A stretch of DNA of 14,035 nt from NCBI GenBank assembly GCA_025201705.1, contig MU617083.1, positions 1 through 14,035 on the forward strand, in the 5' to 3' direction. Positions 7,843 to 14,035 of this stretch are shown here, in pieces. The DNA comes from Dissophora ornata (lineage: Eukaryota; Mortierellomycota; Mortierellomycetes; Mortierellales; Mortierellaceae). The number at the start of each line of letters is the position of its first letter. Position 1 is the stretch's first letter. The notes under the pieces are model-generated. The model was not told the origin of the DNA and did not search any database. It saw only the letters and a list, made by a program, of their open reading frames with translations. A program made the translations under genes and the position numbers.

Positions 7843-7986
7843 TCCCTCTCTCAATACCACTCCCTCTCTCGATACCACTCCCTCTCTCGATACCACTCCC
7901 TCTCTCGATACCACTCCCTCTCTCGATACCACTCCCTCTCTCGATACCACTCCCTCTCTCGATACCACTCACTCTCTCAATACCAC
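7843..7986 (+). repeat. Eight 18-bp direct repeats in the 5' leader
   Basis: The unit is TCCCTCTCTCGATACCAC. Units 2-7 are identical; units 1 and 8 carry CAATACC instead of CGATACC, and unit 8 begins TCACTC. Because 18 is a multiple of 3, open frames run through the array on both strands, but these are artefacts of the repeat. The tract is pyrimidine-rich on the coding strand and ends 32 bp before the ATG. Confidence 0.95.
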
Positions 7987-8018
7987 TACAAATAACTATC
8001 AAACACATTCAAACAAAA

Positions 8019-8510
8019 ATGGTTGTAGCCCTTGGTGACAAAGTTCAAATCCTCGCTTTCGAGAAGTACGTCGGGAATCGCAAGCTCGTGAAATGGTCTC
8101 AAAATCTCAGTCAAAGGGCTGTCGAGTTTGTCTTTATGCCATTCACGTGTCTCAGGGATAATACCCACGGATTCATTGCTGTCGAGTTCGGAAGATTCAA
8201 CGATTTCCAGAAGCAGTGTCGTGAGATCCCTGCCGACCCTGATGACTGGGCAAATATCTACCCATCTCGTGAGTTCATTGTCACCAACGAGTTCAAGTAT
8301 GGTCAAAACAACGAGCAAACCTTCCGATTCTTGGTCTTCTTGGACTCCAGCTACAAGCCACTCCAGCACCAATTCACCTCACTTGCTGAAGGTGATGAGG
8401 GCATGACTGATCTTGGATCGTTGGTCAAGAAGCATGGAGGATATGCTGACATTGGTGGAATTTTGTCAATTACTAAGTCTTTTGTCGGAGATGACTTGCA
8501 CACCTTTTAA
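8019..8510 (+). CDS. Unrecognised 163-residue protein, likely real host gene
   Basis: I do not recognise the family. The single exon begins at the first ATG after the leader (MVVALGDKVQILAF) and ends GDDLHTF-TAA. There is no signal peptide, no membrane segment and no obvious metal or nucleotide motif, so a soluble intracellular protein is most likely. Alternating hydrophobic/polar stretches (VEFVFMPFTCL, GFIAVEFGRF, TFRFLVFLDSSY) suggest a mostly beta structure; a Gly-rich part (KKHGGYADIGGILS) lies near the end. The codons are regular, with many third-position C, and there is no break, in contrast to the decayed elements around it. TATA box, CT-rich leader, A-rich start context and AATAAA (8634-8639) downstream all support expression. 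It could be lineage-specific or an accessory effector-like protein, but nothing here shows a function. Confidence 0.8.
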   Translation: MVVALGDKVQILAFEKYVGNRKLVKWSQNLSQRAVEFVFMPFTCLRDNTHGFIAVEFGRFNDFQKQCREIPADPDDWANIYPSREFIVTNEFKYGQNNEQTFRFLVFLDSSYKPLQHQFTSLAEGDEGMTDLGSLVKKHGGYADIGGILSITKSFVGDDLHTF

Positions 8511-8570
8511 AAATATCAAATATATTTGATAGAATGATGAGAGTGAAGAGTATTACTCCCATCTACCCCA

Positions 8571-8596
8571 TATTCAATATTCAATATTCAATATCA
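8571..8596. repeat. Short ATTCAAT tandem repeat
   Basis: About three and a half copies of the 7-mer ATTCAAT lie in the presumed 3' untranslated region of the gene at 8019, before AATAAA at 8634. Confidence 0.7.
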
Positions 8597-8689
8597 ACAA
8601 CAATAATGTAGCCCAACCTGGCCCATTTTGGATAATAAATTTCGCGTTTAGAACAAATTGAACCTGAACTTGCTCACCCCTCTGGTGTT

Positions 8690-9656
8690 TTATTCTAGTG
8701 AGTACGGAATAAACGACGTTAACGGTGCTGCCATGAGGAGATGTATCATATTTGTCTCTGGCCATGAGGACTCGTACGTTCCGCCTGCTTGTTGCTCTCG
8801 ATGGTGCCACTTACAGCTGTCTGTGACTAAATACAGGAGTATGGAGATAGATACCCACATGCTACATTGTCTGACCTTGCGATTTGATTATGGCCATAGC
8901 AAAGGCTGGACAGACTGGAAACTACTTACAGCGTATTTGGACTGGGAGATCGAGCTCACCCGAGTCGGTGGGAATCCGTAGGGCTAAGATGCGCCTCCCT
9001 GCATGGGTTCCTGTAATGATGTCCACTCCAGTTAGAAGCGGTGGAACTCCCTGCATATGAGTCTGATGCCGTTGCAGAGTCCTTCTTGTGGCCGAATATT
9101 GCGCAGAAGCATTATTGGAGAACAGATTTTCAACAATAATCGATGAGGAGGGAACCCTGACGACTGATATGTCTTCAGCCACTCAGTGGGGAAATGCGCA
9201 TGAAGGTTATCGTCGCCATGACTAACAATCGAATCCGCAGAACGATACTCATACACTCCTCCGGGCAGAGAAGTCATGACTCGGTCGTTGATATCCTTGG
9301 CATCCGAGTTGCGCGGACAGAGTATGCTGCGTTCCATCAAGTACCTACCATCACCTACATGAGAGCGAAGGTCCGGATAGACGGCGTCGATAAGAGTTTT
9401 AACTCATGCTTGGGGAGGGAGCGCGATGTCATGCGGCAGTTGGACAGTTCCGAATATATTTGCTGTGGTAATGCCAATGCGCTCTTCACCGACTTGCAGG
9501 AGAAACTCTGCATAGTCAGCCTGATCGCCACGTTCTTGAACGCTGCATCTGGCAAGTCGCATGTTGGCCGTAAGTTTTTAGAGTTTCCACGTAATTTCAG
9601 ATTCGTGAGCGCTTGATACACGCCTGCACCGTTACTGCAGAAAGTCGCCTCCGAAT
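8690..9656 (-). pseudogene. PIF1/Helitron-type helicase, C-terminal part, decayed
   Basis: In order on the minus strand, in changing frames: FGGDF (9655-9641, family GGDFRQ box); LTANMRL; DYAEFLLQVGEE; LPHDIALPPQ; TLIDAVYPDL; ILCPRNSDAKDINDRV; YRSADSI; SGFPPHRLLLKI; LLRNIRPQEGLCNGIRL; DIITGTHAGRRILALRIP; FAMAIIKSQGQT; VGIYLHTPVF; SRRNVRVLMA; NVVYSVL. These are the late helicase motifs of PIF1-like enzymes, including those of Helitron rolling-circle transposons. Breaks include a stop before KLTANMRL, a TGA after LPPQA, a frameshift near 9035-9050, and stops at 8922-8924 (a usual Gln), after GQT and after QL. The Walker A region and any Rep domain are absent; the sequence stops at the DIRS-B border. 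Helitron origin is likely but not proven without the Rep domain or ends. Confidence 0.83.
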
Positions 9657-9720
9657 ATGGTACCGAATGACCTACAAAGGACGGTCTATTCGCATTGTCA
9701 TAGGTGCCATGGACATATGT
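9657..9720. repeat. DIRS-B right outer end (complement of ICR half 1)
   Basis: All 64 bases match the reverse complement of 9828-9891. The match stops at 9657, which is also where the helicase relic begins. Confidence 0.93.
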
Positions 9721-9803
9721 GTGTGACCTTTTATTTAATTACCGACGAAAAAACAAATAATAAAAGCGATCCCTCTGCCGAGAGTGAACTACATCTTCTT
9801 TGA
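9714..9803. repeat. DIRS-B right inverted terminal repeat
   Basis: Inverted relative to 13135-13226. Shared blocks include TTTTATTTAATTACCGACG, AAAAAACAAATAATAAAAGC and GATCCCTCTGCCGAGAGTG. A few bases (TCTTC) are missing here after TGTGTGTGA. Confidence 0.9.
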
Positions 9804-9827
9804 AGTGCGAGGGTGGAGAAGGGTGGG

Positions 9828-9902
9828 ACATATGTCCATGGCACCTATGACAATGCGAATAGACCGTCCTTTGTAGGTCATTCGGTACCATTGTCTACGG
9901 TG
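9828..9902. repeat. DIRS-B internal complementary region (ICR)
   Basis: The first 64 bases are complementary to the right outer end and the last 13 (ATTGTCTACGGTG) to the left outer end, overlapping by two bases. The join reads GGTACCATTGTC. The ICR is preceded by AGGGTGGGACAT, as in DIRS-A. Confidence 0.9.
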
Positions 9903-9908
9903 TGCCCC

Positions 9909-10288
9909 TCAGTATGTGGATCCAGAGGGCCCCAACGTGGAAGTGGAGAAATTGGAGGATGTCGAACTCGAGAGGCGATAATGCTTCTCGAAACCTTGGA
10001 GAGGACCAGTGACCCTTTGTCATTCTAGACAAGTTGGCGTCAGTCTAGAAAACATCGCCTGTGTGCATGAAGCCACAGACACCAAGGAGCCAGCCAAGAT
10101 CCTTGCTGCTTTGACCTGGCGTAGCGAGTTGACTACGGGGACGGCGGGATTTATCCCTTTGTCAAACGAGCCGTCCTTCAGCCATGACAAGAGCTCTTCC
10201 TGGTAGGAAAGATATCACTTCTGTGTCCTCAACGCGTTCTTGTTGGAGGTGACGAAGCTCGCCGCCTCTGGTGATGGTCCTGTTGCGA
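9909..10288 (-). pseudogene. DIRS-B tyrosine recombinase remnant
   Basis: After the RT frame only about 380 bases remain before the ICR, where a recombinase of about 1 kb is expected. The C-terminal end is recognisable: FEKHYRLSSSTSSNFSTSTL, with the presumed catalytic Tyr at codon 9978-9980, ending at a TGA at 9909-9911. It aligns with EFCRISRSLSNNFTTAIF of DIRS-A. An in-frame TGA lies at 10020-10022. The first-Arg box (LLRPDEL in DIRS-A) and the His-x-x-Arg box are absent, so a large internal deletion is likely. The region nearest RT may be leftover N-terminal coding sequence but has no motif I can name. Confidence 0.75.
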
Positions 10289-12145
10289 TCACGCATAGCC
10301 GCCTATTCTCCATGCCGTCAGCGACCAATGTGGATTCTTGTCCAGGACGTTGCTTGCGCTTCCTGGAGGTGGCCGGACGCACGGTCTCGGGATCGGGATT
10401 GGTGGACCCAGTGCCATCTCTTGTACTGCTGGGTACCAAATAGCTGATGGCCAGAATGGGGCTATCAACGTTGCCTCCAATTTCTCCTGCCTCAGTTTTT
10501 GGAGAATCTTCGGGATCAGATTCCAGGGTGGGCAGAGGTACAGGTTGCCTAGTCTGGTCCAAGGGTGCCTCAACGCGTCGCTGTTGATGGCAAGTGGGTG
10601 TGGACGCCACGTCATAAACCTCGGGAGCTGGGTGTTGGCGGGCGAGGCGAATAGATCTACGTGGTGTGGGCCCCATTGGTGATCCAGATACTGGAAGAAG
10701 CTCCGATCTAGGCTCCATTCCAGTTGCTCCTGAAGACGACGCGATGGTGCATCCGCAGGATTGAAGGCAGAGGGCACATATGTGGTCCTGAGTCTCGTGC
10801 CAGTATTTAGACAATGTCTCCACAATCTGTCTGCTACTTCCATCAGTAGAGGTGACCTGGTTCCTCCAAATCTGTTGATGTGAGCGATGGTCGTGGTGTT
10901 GTCGCATACCACATTGACCATCTTCCCCTGCACCAGTGGCAGTGTAACTGCCAGATACACCACCTGAAGCTCCTTCCAGTTGATGTGTAGGTCCTTCTCG
11001 GTCGACGTCCATGTGCCAGCCCATGTCCGTTGTCCTATTACAATCCCCCAGCCGTTGTCCGATGCGTGTGTGTACACATCTAGCTGGGTTGGGGACTGAA
11101 CCCACGATGTTCCATTCCATTCCTTCAGGTGCGTGGCCCACCACCGAAGGTTCTCCGCTGCTTTGTCGTCCAGATATACCGTGTCCGTCCACGACGCAGT
11201 CGGTCTCTTCAGCGCTGCGTTCTTGAGCGCCAAGAGGTGGCGCGTCATCAGGCGGGCTGGGAATACTGCTGCTGTTGTTGCCATCGCCTTGCCCACAAAC
11301 GAAGATAGACTCCGGAGCGTCTTCCATCCTTTGTTGAGGATCTTGGTAGCTTCCCTCCTGAGATCCCTCAGCTTCGACTTGGGGACTGACAACGTCATGT
11401 CCTTGGTGTTGAACGTGAAGCCCAGGTGATCCAGACACTGTGACGGTTCCAACGTCGACTTCTCCTCGTTGATCAGGAAGCCTAGGGAGGCCAGCTTTTC
11501 TACTACGAGGCGTGTATGCATCCTGGATTTCTCTTTCCAGCTCGCCATGATCAGCAAGTCGTCGAGATATGCTGCTATCCGGATCCCGCGTCGTCGCGCC
11601 CATCGCAATAGTGGTCTGAGGATCTTCGTGAAGACCAGTGGCGACAGTGAGAGACCGAATGGGAGTGTCCGAAACTGGTAGAGCTGACCTTGCCAATGGA
11701 ACTGAAGGTACTTGCAGTATTCTGGGGCTACGAGCACGTGTAAAAACGCGTCCTTCAAGTCTACAGAGGTGAGATAATCGTTCTTCTGAAGCATTGAGCA
11801 TACCGTCTGAACTGTCTCCATCTTGAAGGAGGCTGGTTCCACATATTGGTTCAATGGTCGTAGGTTGAGGACTGGTCTGAGGTCGCCAGTCTTCTTGGGA
11901 ATTGTAAAGAGCCGACTTTGTAAACCAGGACCCGAAGCGTGCTCGATGGCTCTCTTTCCAAGGAGGGACAATACCTCGGCTTCGATCGCCTGCGTCTCTT
12001 CCCTTGAGACTCGAGGAGGCGCTGTCCCTCTGGACAGCGTTATGGGCGGGGATGCGTGGAAGGGAATCCGAAAGCCCTCCCCAATGATCGAGCGGACCCA
12101 CGCATCGTCGGTCAGCAGCTGCCATGCCTGTTGATACAGCTGCAA
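10289..12145 (-). CDS. DIRS-B reverse transcriptase / RNase H / methyltransferase-like polyprotein
   Basis: 618 codons without a stop. RT: IPKKTGDLRPVLNLRPLNQ (82-100), VDLKDAFLHV with Asp129, LPFGLSLSP (161-169), AYLDDLLI with Asp195/196. RNase H: LDVYTHASDNGWG (355-367), where position 360 is His and DIRS-A and the family have Asp; Glu392 in WKEL, Asp415 in CDN and Asp465 in NPADAPSR are present. The C-terminal segment (VDLFASPANTQLP, then CPPWNLIPKIL with PPW at 539-541) matches the part called Dam-like methyltransferase in DIRS elements. There is no ATG: this frame opens at a TTG, and VGGRL directly upstream is also conserved in DIRS-A, so translation probably enters from gag by -1 frameshift or coupled reinitiation at about 12154. 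The RT looks intact; the RNase H is probably dead. Confidence 0.93.
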   Translation of the reverse strand: MQLYQQAWQLLTDDAWVRSIIGEGFRIPFHASPPITLSRGTAPPRVSREETQAIEAEVLSLLGKRAIEHASGPGLQSRLFTIPKKTGDLRPVLNLRPLNQYVEPASFKMETVQTVCSMLQKNDYLTSVDLKDAFLHVLVAPEYCKYLQFHWQGQLYQFRTLPFGLSLSPLVFTKILRPLLRWARRRGIRIAAYLDDLLIMASWKEKSRMHTRLVVEKLASLGFLINEEKSTLEPSQCLDHLGFTFNTKDMTLSVPKSKLRDLRREATKILNKGWKTLRSLSSFVGKAMATTAAVFPARLMTRHLLALKNAALKRPTASWTDTVYLDDKAAENLRWWATHLKEWNGTSWVQSPTQLDVYTHASDNGWGIVIGQRTWAGTWTSTEKDLHINWKELQVVYLAVTLPLVQGKMVNVVCDNTTTIAHINRFGGTRSPLLMEVADRLWRHCLNTGTRLRTTYVPSAFNPADAPSRRLQEQLEWSLDRSFFQYLDHQWGPHHVDLFASPANTQLPRFMTWRPHPLAINSDALRHPWTRLGNLYLCPPWNLIPKILQKLRQEKLEATLIAPFWPSAIWYPAVQEMALGPPIPIPRPCVRPPPGSASNVLDKNPHWSLTAWRIGGYA

Positions 12146-12153
12146 CCGACCTC

Positions 12154-13092
12154 CTACTGGGGATTCTGGGCTTGGCCACGTCCTCGACCACGGCCACCCC
12201 TGTGAAAATTAGAACCGCCTTGGTGTCCATTATACCCACCGTTTCCTGCATTGGGGTAGGTGGGGGCGGCGGGAGCCTGTTGTACTTGCGGATAATACGC
12301 TGGTTGATACTGAGGCTGGAACTGTTGTTGCTGCTGTTGCTGGAAATGTTGTTCTTGCTGCTGCTGGGGGTAGTGGACGTAAAGATCACCCCTGTTGCCG
12401 CGATTGCCTTTGTCGCCTTCGCGATTCTTCCTGGGTTGCTGGGCTCTGCTGCTTCCGCATATGCTTCTGCTGCTTTGATTCGCGCTGTAAGGTCGTCCCG
12501 CGACACTGTAGCGCCACCTTCGATAGCTGGAACTGGTTTGAGACCCTTGGCGAGAAGGTACATGTCCATGCGTGCGTCAGTGATCTGGCGAGCTGTGAGT
12601 GAAAGCTGAGATCGGATGATGTGCACCAAGTCCGCGGACATTGTGCGGACCTTGGGGTCTTCAACGTTGGTGAAAATTTCTGCAATAAAATCGTCCAAGG
12701 GGCGAGTTGTGTATGCTTGTCGTTCCTGAATTTGGGCAAGGATCTTATCAAATTTTTGATAGGTTCCTGAATCTTGTGGCCAGGGCAACTCCAACGGAGG
12801 AGCGCGATACTGCTGGTCAGGGTTTTTGGGAAACATAATGGAATCCGTGAGGATTGTGTCCATGTCAGGGTCTTTAGGAGCCTTGAAGAAGTGTTGTGAT
12901 AGAAGGGACAGCAGCTTTGAGGTCATCGCTGATGAGAAGAGTTTGGACTCGGGGGGGATCAACTCTGTGGGCGGGTTGAGGGGCACCTGCCTGCTGCCGA
13001 AGCTCATTGATCTGCTGACGCATCGAAGCAAGCTCCTGGAGAAGGAATTCGGTGTCATTGTTGTTGTTGGTGTTACTTTCGTTGTCGCTCAT
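12154..13092 (-). pseudogene. DIRS-B gag-like protein with two frame changes
   Basis: It starts at the ATG at 13092 (MSDNESNTNNNND) with a short coiled coil (LLQELASMRQQINELRQQ). The frame then changes in a run of seven (G7 on +, 12951-12957) and the middle, 12950 to about 12450, is read one frame over (HFFKAPKDPDMDTIL, LADLVHIIRSQLSLTARQI-like helices), then returns to the first frame for a basic and Gln-rich tail (QQPRKNREGDKGNRG, QQQQQFQPQYQPAYYPQ) ending in an RGG box (RGGRGRGRGQAQNPQ) and TAG at 12154-12156. The two shifts cancel, so about 313 codons would be restored to frame at the end. The middle resembles a helical capsid-like domain; the RGG tail fits RNA binding. A 947-codon frame over this region mixes gag middle with antisense-free noise in RT and is not a protein. 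Confidence 0.75.
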
Positions 13093-13134
13093 TGGATTCT
13101 GTCGTACTATGGATGTGTTCCAATGAGCGACGAA

Positions 13135-13226
13135 AAAGAAGATATAGTTCACTCTCGGCAGAGGGATCGCTTTTATTATTTGTTTTTTCGTCGGTAATTA
13201 AATAAAAGAAGATCACACACACATAT
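13135..13226. repeat. DIRS-B left inverted terminal repeat
   Basis: Inverted relative to 9714-9803, nearly identical over about 85 bases. The outer 13 bases 13235-13247 match the ICR in inverse. The gag ATG lies just inside at 13092. Confidence 0.9.
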
Positions 13227-13247
13227 AGACATGGCACCGTAGACAAT

Positions 13248-13720
13248 AGCTCAGTAATAAAAATTCGGCGAACACAAAAAAAATATATTTTGCGACCGGA
13301 ATTCAGACAGAGACAGGGTTACTCTAAACCTTGAATCTAAACTTTCATTATTGCGTGCCCGGCATGCAAGATGCCAGAATGTCCGAATAAGCCGATCATT
13401 GAATCACTTTTGTTGAGCACTGTGATCAACCGAGTGACTGTTCATGCATCCTTTTCTCCTTCGATCTTCAATTGCTGTTGCCGCACAAAACAAGCCTGCA
13501 TCCGAGTCTATTTGCCCCTCCCATCCCCCTGTGTTCTTGTGTTACCGATTCTTTTTAGTCCATCGCGCCTCCTATCCTTGCCTTCCCGTGTCCGGGCCTT
13601 CATCGACTTCACTTTGGCCATTGTGCCTTGTCTGAGCTTGAGATTGCAAAAATGAATGTGTTGTATCAAATTTTTTTACTAAGAGTAGGATGGAGTTGAC
13701 CAATTCCATGACAGTTTTAA
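13248..13720. other. No recognisable gene
   Basis: The first 80 bases are A/T-rich. 13440-13630 is pyrimidine-rich on the plus strand (TTTCTCCTTCG, CCCCTCCCATCCCCC, CGCGCCTCCTATCC), as in some fungal promoters or leaders, but no TATA box or start codon decides this. I looked here on the minus strand for the upstream part of the helicase cut at 9657 and found no motif. Confidence 0.5.
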
Positions 13721-14035
13721 GTAACCAGGATCCACCCAGGCTGCGCTCCAATCTTGCCAACGGCTGCTGCCTCTCCCAAATATTGAAAAGCTCCGCGATC
13801 GTTTGTTGGAGAGACAACAAATCCGAATGATCTGTCATCGTCCGAATGGCCTACCAAACAGTATCTCATGTGATCGGCTTTCACAGATGTGCCAATAAAT
13901 ACACCAGCTATTTCGGCGGAATACCAATATTTGATATTCAGAACTAATTCCACTGACCCCACTGCCAGCATCAGTCGCGAAGGCATCACATCCCTTCCTG
14001 AGATCGAAGTAACTTTGATAAAAGCTGTAACATGG
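13721..14035 (+). pseudogene. Unrecognised coding-like stretch with two in-frame TGA codons, running off the window
   Basis: One plus frame is open for 105 codons to the window end except for TGA at 13784-13786 and 13871-13873; no TAA or TAG occurs. After the second TGA the translation is protein-like, with alternating beta-type patterns (AEYQYLIFRTNSTD, LPEIEVTLIKAV). The antisense frame 13717-13989 is also open, so openness alone is weak evidence. I do not recognise the family and assign no function. It could be a decayed gene, a gene in an unusual code, or chance. Confidence 0.35.

Larger units (their letters stand above)
9657..13247 (-). mobile_element. DIRS-type tyrosine-recombinase retrotransposon, DIRS-B (complete ends, recombinase deleted)
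   Basis: A 3591-bp element with the same layout as DIRS-A and diverged sequence. The ICR half 9828-9891 is the exact reverse complement of the right outer end 9657-9720 (64 of 64), and 9890-9902 is that of the left outer end 13235-13247. Genes in minus order: gag-like, RT/RNase H/methyltransferase-like, then only a remnant of the recombinase. The long RT frame suggests a fairly recent copy, yet it cannot be autonomous. Confidence 0.92.

Noticed and set aside
7843..7986. CRISPR-like array
   Set aside because: The repeats are directly adjacent with no spacers, and the context is eukaryotic.
7738..7995. Ser/Leu/Arg/Tyr/His or Val/Ser/Arg/Glu/Gly repeat proteins across the 18-bp array
   Set aside because: The unit length is a multiple of three, so frames on both strands stay open by arithmetic; the array lies in the leader of the gene at 8019.
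9194..9616. Plus-strand 140-codon frame
   Set aside because: It is antisense to the helicase relic, whose motifs are clear on the minus strand.
10215..13058. 947-codon minus-strand frame as one protein
   Set aside because: Only its first third is natural (gag middle). From about 12450 the gag tail, and from 12145 all RT motifs, are in other frames; the rest is a shadow.
1..14035. tRNA or rRNA genes
   Set aside because: I saw no tRNA-like cloverleaf with B-box (GGTTCGAATCC-type) sequence and no conserved rRNA block on either strand; a covariance-model scan was not possible.

Overview
The window looks like a transposon-rich accessory region of an early-diverging fungus. The reasons are spliceosomal introns with GTAAGT/GTAGGT donors and CTAAC-type branch sites, roughly balanced base composition, and two DIRS-type tyrosine-recombinase retrotransposons next to DDE, LTR and PIF1/Helitron-type relics. 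A Mucoromycota/Mortierella-like host is my inference; nothing here names a species.

Layout from left to right. An (A7G)n microsatellite (1-96) abuts a decayed DIRS left end (97-210). A minus-strand pogo/Tigger-type DDE_1 transposase gene (608-2049) follows, with two introns and an uninterrupted spliced frame. A complete-ended but broken DIRS element, DIRS-A (2055-5839), sits 6 bp upstream of that gene's first visible ATG. After a stretch with no recognisable gene (5840-6403) come a fold-back/MITE-like element (6404-6937), a 38-bp tandem repeat array (7034-7598) split by a solo LTR (7101-7484), and the only ordinary-looking host gene (8019-8510, +), which has a TATA box and a striking 18-bp repeat in its 5' leader. 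A decayed PIF1/Helitron-type helicase (8690-9656, -) ends at the edge of a second DIRS element, DIRS-B (9657-13247). The right end (13721-14035, +) holds an unrecognised coding-like stretch with two in-frame TGA codons.

The two DIRS elements are the main content. Each has inverted terminal repeats plus an internal complementary region (ICR) whose two halves are complementary to the two outer ends. That is the layout expected of elements replicating through a circular single-stranded intermediate. Their damage is complementary. DIRS-A keeps most of the tyrosine recombinase, with catalytic positions lost, but its gag and RT frames are broken. DIRS-B keeps one uninterrupted RT/RNase H/methyltransferase-like frame, but has His at the first RNase H Asp position and has lost most of its recombinase. 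In both, gag and RT overlap in the same -1 relation at the same short motif, and both carry the 12-mer AGGGTGGGACAT at the ITR/ICR border.

Nothing here is an operon or a defence system. The genes are mostly selfish elements that inserted beside or into one another. Family calls rest on motifs read by eye.
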